64,000 nt of DNA, taken from positions 216,106 through 280,105 of the forward strand of contig NZ_RCZC01000002.1 of assembly GCF_006439055.1 (NCBI RefSeq), given 5' to 3'. The notes beneath the pieces are model-generated. The model was not told the DNA's origin. It was given only the letters and a program-made list of their open reading frames with translations, and made no database searches. Positions 25,801-33,614 of this stretch are shown here, piece by piece. Both the position numbers and the translations under genes were made by a program. The stretch comes from Sphingomonas glacialis. GTDB taxonomy: Bacteria; Pseudomonadota; Alphaproteobacteria; Sphingomonadales; Sphingomonadaceae. The stretch's first letter is position 1. Every line of letters begins with the position of its first letter.

Positions 25801-26044
25801 CTTCGGCGTGTTGCCCTTGGCGATCTCGACCGGTGCCGGCGCGAACAGCCGCGTCGCGATCGGCACAGCCGTGATCGGCGGGATGCTGACCGCGACGATC
25901 CTCGCGATCTTCTACATCCCGCTCTTCTTCGTGATGATCCGCCGCGGCGCGCGCGGCCTCTCGAAGAAGCTGCACCACGATAAGACGCCGGACGACGAGA
26001 CGCCCCCCGCGCGTCCGACCGGCCAGGGCGAGGCGACCGCATGA
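22844..26044 (+). CDS. RND multidrug efflux permease (HAE1 family)
   Basis: This 1066-residue inner-membrane proton-driven pump of the AcrB/MexB type starts at GTG 22844. Twelve membrane helices and two large periplasmic loops are present. Proton-relay residues are the paired Asp in GLLVDDAIVVVENVERLM (helix 4) and the Lys in GLAAKNAILMIEFAEQ (helix 10). The start MISRIFIDRPIFAWVVAI is the family signature. Length is close to AcrB (1049). The stop overlaps the next ATG as ATGA. Substrates are not predictable; toxic hydrophobics and drugs are typical. Confidence 0.97.
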   Translation: MISRIFIDRPIFAWVVAIIIMLAGVGAIYTLPVEQFPDIAPPQVNIRATYPGASAATLENSVAQVIEQQLTGIDGLLYFATSSSSRGQVTITATFDKGTDPDIAQVQVQNKVQQALSRLPQQVQQQGLTVTKSNPDFLLIAAIYDTTDRTTNQDVSDYLVSNLQDTIGRIKGVGDINVFGAQYAMRIWLDPNKLASYSLIPSDITTAITAQNAEVAAGEIGGVPNTPEQVLDATVTAQSRLSTPEQFRAIVLKTQPDGSAVHLSDVARVELGAESYAVTSRVNGHPGAGIAVSLAPGADALSTAELVKAEIERSAKAFPNGYAYSFPQDSTSFIKLSVEEVEKTLFEAILLVVVVMFVFLQNWRATLIPTIAVPVVLLGTFGIFSLAGFSINTLTLFGLVLAIGLLVDDAIVVVENVERLMEENPDMSPRDATIQSMNEITVALIAIALVLSAVFLPMAFFGGSTGVIYRQFSVTIVSAMVLSVVVALVLTPALTATLLKRKQDMKQDGWLARKTQPAKDWFNNGFDKTIDRYGTSVSKVIDRKWLFVLIYAGVLAILAILFLRLPTGFLPNEDQGIAQIQYNLAPGATLNSTRKAQLEIEKYFSGPEGKNVGGYLTVAGGGGGSGGQNAGRGFIAFKDWADRKGTENGADAITSRATKALSGLRDVEFYATVPSPVRGLGQSTGFTMELLNSGGLSREQFKATRDKLLADARGDKTLAAVRPTDLDDQPTLQVNLDAQKLSTLGLTQANVNSTLSTAWGGSYVNDFNDRGRVKRVYVQGDAPYRSSPDDLAQWYVRGSTGAMTPFSAFATTGWSTAAPSLARFQGISSYEFSGQAAPGQSSGTAMEKMAELAAKYPGTSVAWSGLSYQERLSSGQAPFLYAISLLVVFLCLAALYESWSIPIAVLLIIPLGLVGAVFAVTLRGLQNDVYLQIGLLTTMGLAAKNAILMIEFAEQAEKSGKPVVEAALEAARIRLRPILMTSFAFIFGVLPLAISTGAGANSRVAIGTAVIGGMLTATILAIFYIPLFFVMIRRGARGLSKKLHHDKTPDDETPPARPTGQGEATA

Positions 26045-27531
26045 TCCGCAAGACTGTCTCGCTCGTCTCGCTCGCAGCGCTGTCCGCCTGTTCGCTCGCG
26101 CCCAAATATGTCCGGCCCGAGCTGCCGGTGCCGCCGAGCTGGCCGGTCGGCGACGCCTATCTCGTGCAGAACGAGGCGACGCTGCCGAGCGTCAGCTATC
26201 GCGACATCTTCCGGGATCCGCGACTCCAGAAGGTCATCGAGCAGGCGCTCGTCAACAATCGCGACCTGCGCGCCGCCGCCGCCAACATCGCGATCGCACG
26301 CGCGCAATATCGTATCCAGCGTGCCGAACTGCTCCCCGAGATTGGTGGAACTGCGAGCTACTCGCGTCGCGACAACGGGACGCGTGGCGTCACCAATACG
26401 GGGAATGGCGTGGGTACGGGTACCGGCGGGACCGGGACCGGAGCGGTCACGACCAACGGTGGCGCGACCAATAATTTCTCGGCAAGTCTCGGGATCACCG
26501 CGTTCGAGGTCGATCTGTTTGGCCGGATCCGCTCGCTGACGACCGCCGCCCAGGACCGGTATTTCGGCACCGAGGCGACGGCGCGCGCGACGCGGCTGAC
26601 ACTGGTCGGCGACATCGCGACCGCGTGGCTGACCTATGCCTCCGACACCAGCCTGCTCAAGATCGCCCGCGACACCGCGGCGCTCGCGGCCCGCAGCGTA
26701 TCGCTCACCAAATTGCGCGTCGATGGCGGGATCGCGGCGCGCACCGATCTCGACCAGGCGCGGATCATCGAGCAGACCGCGCTGTCGGACTTGGCGACGC
26801 AGACCACGCTGGTCGCGCAGGACGTCAACGCGCTGCAGTTGCTCGTCGGCGCGCCGGTTGACGCAGCGCTGCTGCCCGCCTCGATCGAACAGGCCGCGCC
26901 GACCATCGCCGAACTCCCTGCCGGCCTCAACTCGAGCGTCCTGTTGCGCCGCCCCGACGTCGTCCAGGCCGAATATGAACTGCGCGCGACCAACGCCGAG
27001 ATCGGCGCGGCGCGCGCGGCGCTGTTCCCGACGATCTCGCTGACGGCGCTGGCGGGTCTGGCGAGCAGCTCGCTCGGCAATCTCTTCACCGGCGGCGCAT
27101 TCAACTATTCGGTCTCGCCGAGCGCGAGCTATTCGATCTTCCGCGCGGGTGCCGGGCGCGCCGGCGTCGCGCAATCGCGCGCACAGCGCGACTATGCGCT
27201 GGCGACGTATGAGAAGGCGATCCAGACCGCGTTCAGCGAAGTCGCCGACGCACTCGCGCGGCGCGGTACGATCACCGCGCAGCTCACTGCGCAACGCGCG
27301 CTGACGGCGGCGTCGAGCGACAATTATCGCCTGTCCGACGCGCGCTATCGCGGCGGGATCGACACCTTCCTGCAGAGCCTTACCGCGCAGCAATCGCTCT
27401 ATTCCTCGCAGCGCAGCCTGATCTCGGCACAGCTCACGCAAGCGACCAATCTGGTGACGCTCTACCGCACGCTCGGCGGCGATTCGACGCTCGACGTCAC
27501 CGCGGCCGGGCCGAAGTCCGCCCAACCGTAA
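26041..27531 (+). CDS. RND outer membrane factor lipoprotein (NodT/OprM family)
   Basis: This 496-residue TolC-like channel completes the tripartite pump. The signal peptide ends in lipobox LSAC (C17), followed by PKYVRPELPVPPSW, the standard NodT start. Two repeated helical halves contain the LLRRPDVVQAEYELRATNAE segment. A low-complexity Thr/Gly tract (NTGNGVGTGTGGTGTG) sits in the first outer-membrane hairpin near residue 120. The ATG overlaps the permease stop by 4 bases. Confidence 0.95.
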   Translation: MIRKTVSLVSLAALSACSLAPKYVRPELPVPPSWPVGDAYLVQNEATLPSVSYRDIFRDPRLQKVIEQALVNNRDLRAAAANIAIARAQYRIQRAELLPEIGGTASYSRRDNGTRGVTNTGNGVGTGTGGTGTGAVTTNGGATNNFSASLGITAFEVDLFGRIRSLTTAAQDRYFGTEATARATRLTLVGDIATAWLTYASDTSLLKIARDTAALAARSVSLTKLRVDGGIAARTDLDQARIIEQTALSDLATQTTLVAQDVNALQLLVGAPVDAALLPASIEQAAPTIAELPAGLNSSVLLRRPDVVQAEYELRATNAEIGAARAALFPTISLTALAGLASSSLGNLFTGGAFNYSVSPSASYSIFRAGAGRAGVAQSRAQRDYALATYEKAIQTAFSEVADALARRGTITAQLTAQRALTAASSDNYRLSDARYRGGIDTFLQSLTAQQSLYSSQRSLISAQLTQATNLVTLYRTLGGDSTLDVTAAGPKSAQP

Positions 27532-27620
27532 CGAATGCGTGACAAGCCGAGGCGCGCGTGGCAGCGTCGCCGCCTAAGTCTAGGGAATCCAGCCCTGGAT
27601 CGGCGCGGGGAGCGATCGAG

Positions 27621-28139
27621 ATGGGCTATCACATCCGCCGGTTCGAGCCCAAGGACGAGGGCGCGATGCTCGCCTTTGCCGAGACGCTGCCCGAGCACGA
27701 TCTCCTGTTCCTCGGGCGCGATCTGCGCCATCCTCGCGTCATCGCCGCCTGGGTCGCGGCGATCGACGAGGGTTATATCGACAGTCTCGTTGCCGAAGAT
27801 GGCGGGAAGTTCGTCGGCACTGCCGCGCTGCTACGCGATCCACTCGGCTGGAGCGCGCATGTCGGCGAGATCCGCCTGCTCGTCGCGCCGACCAAGCGCG
27901 GAAACGGTCTCGGCCGCGACCTGCTCGAGGGCGTGTATGCGATCGCGCTCGAACGCCGGCTCGAAAAGATCAGCGCGCAGATGACTCCCGACCAGATCGG
28001 ATCGGTCATGCTGTTCGAAAGCCTGGGCTTCCGGGCCGAGGCGTTGCTCAAGGACCATGTCCGCGATCGGGCGGGCAACACGCACGACGTGGCGATCCTC
28101 AGCCACGATATCGCGCGCACCGCCCCGCCCGCGCGCTGA
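27621..28139 (+). CDS. GNAT family N-acetyltransferase
   Basis: This 172-residue single-domain acetyltransferase has the acetyl-CoA loop at R93-G-N-G-L-G (KRGNGLGRDLL) after the strand VGEIRLLVAP. GGGGAG at 27607-27612 supports ATG 27621; an upstream ATG at 27558 has no site. The C-terminal half (MLFESLGFRAEALLKDHVRD) carries the usual GNAT beta-6/7 pattern. The target is unknown. It lies 89 bases after the efflux operon and may have its own promoter. Confidence 0.88.
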   Translation: MGYHIRRFEPKDEGAMLAFAETLPEHDLLFLGRDLRHPRVIAAWVAAIDEGYIDSLVAEDGGKFVGTAALLRDPLGWSAHVGEIRLLVAPTKRGNGLGRDLLEGVYAIALERRLEKISAQMTPDQIGSVMLFESLGFRAEALLKDHVRDRAGNTHDVAILSHDIARTAPPAR

Positions 28140-28160
28140 GCGACGGGTCGACCCGCCGCG

Positions 28161-28493
28161 TTATTTCTCGCCGCGGACCGCGCCGACGGCTTCGCGGCCG
28201 AACTGAAGGATCACTTCGCCCATCTCGCGCGCCTGGCTCATGCTGCGCTGGCCCTGATCGCGGAGGAAATCGCCCTGGATCTTCATCACTTCCGATAAGT
28301 CCTTCGCGCCCGCCGCGGCGCGCATCGCCGCAAAGGCTTCGCGCGCATTCGCCTCGGCCTGATCGAGCATCTTGATGCCGACCGCCGAGCCGCTCTCGGC
28401 CATCTTGCCGCCGGCGTCGCGGAGCGCCTCGCCGGCTTTCTTGGCGGGTTCGGCGACTTTTTCGTTGAAGGCGTCGCGTATCTTGTCGGTCAT
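28161..28493 (-). CDS. phasin family protein
   Basis: This 110-residue, almost fully helical amphipathic protein (MTDKIRDAFNEKVAEPAKKA to GREAVGAVRGEK) matches the phasin_2 pattern of polyhydroxyalkanoate granule proteins: Ala/Lys/Glu-rich, no cysteine, and DLSEVMKIQGDFLRDQGQ in the middle. AAAGGA lies upstream of ATG 28493. No PHA synthase is nearby, so it may coat granules made elsewhere or serve in stress. The 234-base upstream spacer (28494-28727) has a direct repeat GCGAGGCTG and a GCTTGC/GCAAGC hairpin at 28626-28642, but no gene. Confidence 0.85.
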   Translation of the reverse strand: MTDKIRDAFNEKVAEPAKKAGEALRDAGGKMAESGSAVGIKMLDQAEANAREAFAAMRAAAGAKDLSEVMKIQGDFLRDQGQRSMSQAREMGEVILQFGREAVGAVRGEK

Positions 28494-28727
28494 GCGCTCG
28501 GATCCTTTTCCCGGGGGGTGCGACAGGATCGGCAGGTGCTGCCCGGCAACGCGTCGCGAGGCTGGCGGACGATCGCGAGGCTGACGGGGTACGGCATCCG
28601 ACTCTCCTCTGCCGCGGTCTGTGCCGCTTGCAGGAGGCAAGCTTAATCACCTCCCCCGCCAAGCGCAAATCGAGCCGGCGCGCATCCTTAACGGGGTAGC
28701 AACCCCGACGCGCCACAAGACGGGACG

Positions 28728-29558
28728 ATGGTTCGCCCCGCCCCCACCCTGCTCCTACCGCCGCCAAGCGCCGCGGCGATGCTGCTGCTTCCGCTCAGCG
28801 TTCTGGCAGACGGCGCGCTGTTCTGGCCGGCAGCGTGCTTCGCGACAATCCTGGCGGCCAGCGCGCGGCACTATGGCGCGATGCTGGTCTGGTATGGGCT
28901 GGCACTCGGCTTCGATGGCGATGCGCTAATCCTCGGGCCGTTCGTGATGGCGGTCGCGATCGGCGCGCGGATGCGGTGGCAGATGCTGCCGCTCGTCCCG
29001 GTGTTCGCGCTCGCGATGCTCGTTGCGCGGTCACGGGGGCTGCCATTGTCGCTCGACCTTCAGCCATTGGCGATGGCGGACGAAGCGCCCTCGCTTTGGG
29101 CGATCGTGCGGACGCTGCCCTGGATCAATACGCTGCCGCTCGCCGGGCTTGCGCTGACCAGCGCGTTCGGCGCAGCGGTCGCGTTCGTCGCCTGGGGATC
29201 GACGCGACCGCTCCGTCAGGCCGCGTTGCTCGATACGGCCTTGTTCTGCGCGCTTATGCTCCCCGTCCTCCTGCCGGCCGCCGAACCGCAGGCCCTTCTG
29301 CTCGCCGGAGGATTGGCATGGCTGGTCGCGGTGCTCGATCCGCGGGCGCCGCGCTGGCGGATCGCCGCTTTGGTGACGACCGGCGCGCTCACGGCATGGC
29401 TGGGCGGCGCGACCGCGGCGCCTTTCGCGGCGATCGCGCTTGTCGCGGCGACGCTGCTCCACGCGCGCATTGTGCTCAAGCCCGCCGCCAACGACAATCC
29501 CGCGATGGCGCGTGCGATCCACCGAGGCCCTCTGCCGCTCCAGCGCGAGACGTGCTAG
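28728..29558 (+). CDS. multi-pass membrane protein of unknown function
   Basis: This 276-residue protein is about 60 percent hydrophobic, with roughly eight predicted membrane helices separated by very short loops. It ends in a basic tail (ANDNPAMARAIHRGPLPLQ). I recognise no catalytic motif or family signature. It is followed 35 bases later by the bactofilin gene on the same strand, which suggests co-transcription and perhaps an envelope role. Codon use is like its neighbours. Confidence 0.75.
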   Translation: MVRPAPTLLLPPPSAAAMLLLPLSVLADGALFWPAACFATILAASARHYGAMLVWYGLALGFDGDALILGPFVMAVAIGARMRWQMLPLVPVFALAMLVARSRGLPLSLDLQPLAMADEAPSLWAIVRTLPWINTLPLAGLALTSAFGAAVAFVAWGSTRPLRQAALLDTALFCALMLPVLLPAAEPQALLLAGGLAWLVAVLDPRAPRWRIAALVTTGALTAWLGGATAAPFAAIALVAATLLHARIVLKPAANDNPAMARAIHRGPLPLQRETC

Positions 29559-29593
29559 CCAACCCCGATACGGACAGTCAGGGGGCATGTGCG

Positions 29594-30076
29594 ATGGCGA
29601 TATTCACCGGCAAGGGACGCGACGGCGGCGGTACCGCGGGGGCGCTGCTGGCGTCTCCCACAAGCGCCAAGCGCGGGATGTTCTCGGTGATCAGCGCCGA
29701 TATGGTCGTCGCGGGGAATATCACGGCAAGCGCCGACCTCCACATCGACGGGCGGATCGAGGGCGATGTCCAATGCGCCACGCTGATCCAGGGTCAGGAC
29801 AGCCGGATCGCCGGCGCGATCATCGCCGAAACCGCGCGGATCGGCGGCGCGATCGAAGGGTCGGTCGCGGTGCGCCATCTCACGATCGAGCGTTCGGCGC
29901 GGATCCTCGGCGACGTGCAGTACGAGACGATCGCGATCGAGCTCGGCGCGTCGATCGATGGACGGGTCAAGCACGTGACCGAGAGTAGCGACGCCGGCAT
30001 CTTCGACCGCGCGACGGCGGTCGCCCCGCTGCGGCAGATCGAGCCCGTGCGGCAGATCGAGACCGTCTCGGACTAA
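29594..30076 (+). CDS. bactofilin (polymer-forming cytoskeletal protein)
   Basis: This 160-residue bactofilin-domain protein self-assembles into nucleotide-free filaments at the inner face of the membrane and scaffolds cell-shape or envelope enzymes. The beta-helix core spans about residues 30-130 with its regular hydrophobic/Gly rungs (SADLHIDGRIEGDVQCA, GGAIEGSVAVRHLTIERSA). Disordered N- and C-terminal tails flank it. ATG 29594 follows a G-rich ribosome site. No M23 peptidase, the common bactofilin partner, is next to it in this window. Confidence 0.93.
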   Translation: MAIFTGKGRDGGGTAGALLASPTSAKRGMFSVISADMVVAGNITASADLHIDGRIEGDVQCATLIQGQDSRIAGAIIAETARIGGAIEGSVAVRHLTIERSARILGDVQYETIAIELGASIDGRVKHVTESSDAGIFDRATAVAPLRQIEPVRQIETVSD

Positions 30077-30083
30077 GCGCGCG

Positions 30084-31532
30084 TCAGCGCAGCATCGCGG
30101 CATAGGAGGTCGGCGGCGCCGGAAGGCGCAACCGCGCCACACCGCCGGGGAGGATCACCAGCGCGAGCGCGACGCCGGTGCCGAGCACGGCTTGCCGCGA
30201 CCAGCGCGCTTCGGACCACAAGACGATCGTCGCCAGCGCCGTCGCCGCCATCGGCCACAGATGGTAGCGCAGGTCCGACGCGATGCTGAGCACGCTGAAG
30301 CTCGCCTCGAGCACGATCGCCGAAGCGAGCAGCGCCAGCGCGAAATCGCGCAGCGGCGCCTGGGGCCGCCGAACCGCAACGACCAGCGCGGCGAGGGCGA
30401 GCGTGAGCCACGCGATCGGCCAGCCGAGCGGCGACTCGGCATTCCACCGCGCGAGCATCTGCCAGCGCGGCACGGCTGGCCCGGGGCTGCGCAGGCCGAC
30501 GGGGTTGGCCTCGGTAACGCCTGGCGGGATCGCGCTCGGCCAGCCGGCTGGTACGATCCAGCGCTCGGTCGAATTGAGATGCGCGAGACGATGCCCCGCA
30601 TAGGCCAGCGGGTGCCGAACGATCGCCTCTGCAAGGAGCCGGTACAGCGGCCCCGCGCTGAGGCCGTGCAACCGCTCGAGCGTCGGCCCGCAGCGGTCGG
30701 GCGTGCCGAGCGGATCCCAGAAGAAGGGTTTGACGCAGTTGCGTGCGACGACCGTGCGCGCCTCTCCGGGGGTGAGACCGACCGGATGTGCCGGGTCCTG
30801 CGCCGCGATCGCCGACAGGTCGTAGAACGCCTCGGTCCGTTCGACGCCACTCGCGCCGGCGCCGAGCACGCCATGGTTGATCGCCTGCGAGAGCCCCAGC
30901 ACCGCGACGACCCCGCCGAGCGTCAGCAGCGCGCGTGCCCACCACCGCGCCGGGCCGAACAGGATCACGACCAGCGGCACCGTCGCAAACACCGCATTGG
31001 AGCGCACCAGCGTCGCATAGGCCAGCAAGACACCGACCGCGAGCAGCGCCGAGACGGGCAGCCGTACGCCACGCAACCGCCACCAGGCGATGATCCCCGC
31101 CGCGGCGAGCATCGCGCCAAGCATCTGCGTGTCCTTGAGCACCACGCTCTGCCACCCGAGGAACAGGGGAAGCACCGAGACCCCCAGCACGCTCACCGCG
31201 GCGTGGCGCCGCCCCAGGCGCGCGAGCGTCGCGGCGAGCAGTCCGAAGCCCGTCCAATAAAGCGTCATCTGGAGCGCGAGCATCGGCCCCGCCTCGCCGC
31301 CGAACAGGCCATGCAGAACCTGCCACAGCCGGGCCATGATCGGCGGGTGCCAATCCTCGAATTGGCCGGCAAGCGCCTGCCCGAACTGCGCGATGCCGTC
31401 GTAGGTCGCCACGCCCGGCCAGAACAAGGCAAGCGAGCCCGCGAGCAGCAGCAACGTCGCCCCGCCGATCCGTGCCGCCGCGACAAGATCGGTACGCGGC
31501 GGCGGGGCCGGTGGCTCGGTTGCGCGCGTCAT
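30084..31532 (-). CDS. GT-C-like polytopic membrane protein
   Basis: This protein of about 482 residues has 10-12 predicted membrane helices. The first periplasmic loop carries DWHPPIMARLW, the acidic D-x-HPP motif of PMT/ArnT-like glycosyltransferases (GT39/GT83 type) that use polyprenyl-phosphate sugars. A large soluble part (about 225-345, with RTEAFYDLSAIAAQDPAHP) splits the helices. The donor and acceptor are unknown. The start is ambiguous: ATGs at 31532, 31544 and 31559 are all possible and none has a strong ribosome site. It converges on the bactofilin gene. Confidence 0.7.
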   Translation of the reverse strand: MTRATEPPAPPPRTDLVAAARIGGATLLLLAGSLALFWPGVATYDGIAQFGQALAGQFEDWHPPIMARLWQVLHGLFGGEAGPMLALQMTLYWTGFGLLAATLARLGRRHAAVSVLGVSVLPLFLGWQSVVLKDTQMLGAMLAAAGIIAWWRLRGVRLPVSALLAVGVLLAYATLVRSNAVFATVPLVVILFGPARWWARALLTLGGVVAVLGLSQAINHGVLGAGASGVERTEAFYDLSAIAAQDPAHPVGLTPGEARTVVARNCVKPFFWDPLGTPDRCGPTLERLHGLSAGPLYRLLAEAIVRHPLAYAGHRLAHLNSTERWIVPAGWPSAIPPGVTEANPVGLRSPGPAVPRWQMLARWNAESPLGWPIAWLTLALAALVVAVRRPQAPLRDFALALLASAIVLEASFSVLSIASDLRYHLWPMAATALATIVLWSEARWSRQAVLGTGVALALVILPGGVARLRLPAPPTSYAAMLR

Positions 31533-31608
31533 ACCGTCAGGCATGACGCGCCGCACCATAAGTGTAAAGGCCCGAACTGGGCCGCTTTATCGCGGCCCGG
31601 CGCGCCAC

Positions 31609-33003
31609 CTAGATATGGATCGCCCGGCCGTACGCGCCGAGCACGCTCTCGTGCATCATTTCGCTGAGCGTCGGATGCGCGAACACCGTTTCCATCAGCT
31701 CGGCCTCGGTCGTCTCGAGCTGGCGTGCGACGACATAGCCCTGGATCAGCTCGGTCACTTCGGCGCCGACCATGTGCGCACCGAGCAGCTCGCCGGTCTT
31801 GGCGTCGAACACCGTCTTGACGAAACCCTCGGCCTCGCCGAGCGCGATCGCCTTGCCGTTGCCGATGAAGGGGAATTTGCCGACCTTGAGTTCGTAGCCC
31901 GCTTCCTTGGCTTTCGCCTCGGTGAAGCCGACCGAAGCGACCTGCGGGCGCGAATAGGTGCAGCCCGGGATGTTCCACTTCTCGAACGGATGCGGCTTCA
32001 GGCCCGCGATCGCCTCGACGCAGACCACGCCCTCATGGCTCGCCTTGTGCGCCAGCCACGGTGCGCCGGTCACATCGCCGATCGCGTAGATCCCTTCGAC
32101 ATTGGTGCGCGCATAGCCGTCGACGTCGATGTGACCACGGTCGGTCTTAATCCCGAGCGCCTCGATCCCGATATTCTCGGTGTTGGGCACGATGCCGATC
32201 GCGACGATCGCATGGCTGAACTCTTCGGTCGTGACCGTGCCGTCCTTGCCCTTGATCTTGGCGGTGACACCCTTGGCGTTCGGCGTCAGCGCCTCGAGGC
32301 CGGTGCCGACGAGCAGCTTGATGCCCTGCTTGGTCAGCGCCTTGTCCATGAACGCGGAGACTTCCTCGTCTTCGACGGGGAGGATGCGCGGCAGCATCTC
32401 GACGATCGTGACGTCGGCGCCCATGTCGTTGTAGAAGCTCGCAAACTCGACGCCGATCGCGCCCGAGCCGATGACCAGCAGCTTGGTCGGCATCTCGGGC
32501 GGCACCATCGCGTGGCGATAAGTCCAGATCCGCTCGCCATCGGCCTTGGCGAACGGCAGGTCGCGCGCCCGCGCGCCGGTGCCGATGATGATGTGCTTGG
32601 CCTCGAGCTCGGTCGTCTTGTCGCCTTGCTTGACCGAGAGCTTGCCCTTGCCCGTCAGCGCGCCGAAGCCCTCGTAGACCGTGACCTTGTTCTTCTTCAT
32701 CAAGCCCTTGACGCCGGCATTGAGCTGCCCCGCCACCTTGCGGCTGCGCTCGACCACCTTGTTGAGGTCGAACGACACGTTGTCGGCCTTGAGCCCGTAG
32801 CTCTCGGCATTCTGCATATAATGGTAGATTTCCGAGGTGCGCAGCAGCGCCTTGGTCGGGATGCAGCCCCAGTTGAGGCAGATGCCGCCGAGGCGCTCGC
32901 GCTCGACGATCGCGGTCTTGAGACCGAGCTGCGCCGCGCGGATCGCGGCGACATAGCCGCCGGGGCCCGAACCGAGGATGATGAGGTCGAATTGGTCAGC
33001 CAA
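31609..33003 (-). CDS. lpdA: dihydrolipoyl dehydrogenase (E3)
   Basis: This 464-residue FAD enzyme reoxidises dihydrolipoamide with NAD+ in 2-oxoacid dehydrogenase complexes. The redox disulfide is C42-LNWG-C47 in GGICLNWGCIPTKA, and the FAD motif GSGPGG is at 11-16. The C-terminal dimerisation domain has the catalytic HPTLSEMMHE. Translation begins at TTG 33003 with AGGA 8 bases upstream. The thioesterase stop overlaps this start by 8 bases. The order pdhC, small membrane gene, thioesterase, lpdA on one strand indicates an E3 dedicated to pyruvate dehydrogenase. Confidence 0.97.
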   Translation of the reverse strand: MADQFDLIILGSGPGGYVAAIRAAQLGLKTAIVERERLGGICLNWGCIPTKALLRTSEIYHYMQNAESYGLKADNVSFDLNKVVERSRKVAGQLNAGVKGLMKKNKVTVYEGFGALTGKGKLSVKQGDKTTELEAKHIIIGTGARARDLPFAKADGERIWTYRHAMVPPEMPTKLLVIGSGAIGVEFASFYNDMGADVTIVEMLPRILPVEDEEVSAFMDKALTKQGIKLLVGTGLEALTPNAKGVTAKIKGKDGTVTTEEFSHAIVAIGIVPNTENIGIEALGIKTDRGHIDVDGYARTNVEGIYAIGDVTGAPWLAHKASHEGVVCVEAIAGLKPHPFEKWNIPGCTYSRPQVASVGFTEAKAKEAGYELKVGKFPFIGNGKAIALGEAEGFVKTVFDAKTGELLGAHMVGAEVTELIQGYVVARQLETTEAELMETVFAHPTLSEMMHESVLGAYGRAIHI

Positions 33004-33394
33004 GGGAGGATTCCTCTATCACTAGCGGGCGCGGCCGGTCGTCCTCGCCCATCGAAACAAGAATATAGGTGCCGCGAGCGGCGCGTTCAGTGCCTTCGCC
33101 GTGGCGGTCGCGCCGCCATACGTCGACCGCGACGGTCATCGAGCTGCGTCCGGTCTTGACGATCTCGGCATGAAACGAGACTTCGTCGCCGATCTCGACC
33201 GGGGCGGTAAAGCTGAAGCCATCCGCCGCCACGACCGGCGCACGCCCGCCGCAATGCCGCGACGCGACCGAGCCTGCCGCCAGCGCCATCTGCCCCATCA
33301 GCCAGCCGACGAAGATCTTGCCGTACGGATTGGCATCGCATGCCATCGCGGTCGCGCGGATCGCAGGCGGGATGCTCGGGGGCTGGTCGCTCAT
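32996..33394 (-). CDS. acyl-CoA thioesterase (YciA-like hotdog fold)
   Basis: This 132-residue single hotdog-domain protein (MSDQPPSIPPAIRATAMACD, DANPYGKIFVGWLMGQMALA, ADGFSFTAPVEIGDEVSFHA) matches the YciA/acot group that hydrolyses acyl-CoA to free CoA and fatty acid. The catalytic acid region DANPYG-x-IFVGWL is intact. Position between pyruvate dehydrogenase E2 and E3 genes suggests a CoA-balancing role, which is inference. The ATG at 33394 is preferred over the upstream frame extension. Confidence 0.88.
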   Translation of the reverse strand: MSDQPPSIPPAIRATAMACDANPYGKIFVGWLMGQMALAAGSVASRHCGGRAPVVAADGFSFTAPVEIGDEVSFHAEIVKTGRSSMTVAVDVWRRDRHGEGTERAARGTYILVSMGEDDRPRPLVIEESSLG

Positions 33395-33404
33395 GCCCAA
33401 AGCG

Positions 33405-33614
33405 TCAGCCGCGCCGTGCCCGGTCCGCACGCCACGCGAGCCGCAGCGACGGAAGCCCCAGGAGCACGATCACGGCCATCATGCCGAACGCCACTTCCCA
33501 GATCGGGCTCGCGGCGTGCGGCAGCGACCAGACCGCACCATAGGCGATCACCGCCGCCCCGATCACGCCGGCGGCGATGTGCAGCAGCTCGATCAGGGTA
33601 GCGCGGCCGATCAT
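33405..33614 (-). CDS. 69-residue two-helix membrane protein
   Basis: This small protein has two hydrophobic helices (about 8-30 and 36-58) and a basic C-terminus (RLAWRADRARRG). Its ATG shares a base with the pdhC stop (TGATG at 33612-33616), so it is translationally coupled. I do not recognise the family. Its retention inside the E2/E3 operon argues that it is a real gene. Confidence 0.75.
   Translation of the reverse strand: MIGRATLIELLHIAAGVIGAAVIAYGAVWSLPHAASPIWEVAFGMMAVIVLLGLPSLRLAWRADRARRG

Noticed and set aside
28549-28642. Direct repeat GCGAGGCTG and hairpin GCTTGC/GCAAGC as a possible attachment site or terminator
   Set aside because: The repeat is short and imperfect, there is no integrase or tRNA nearby, and the hairpin has no T tract.
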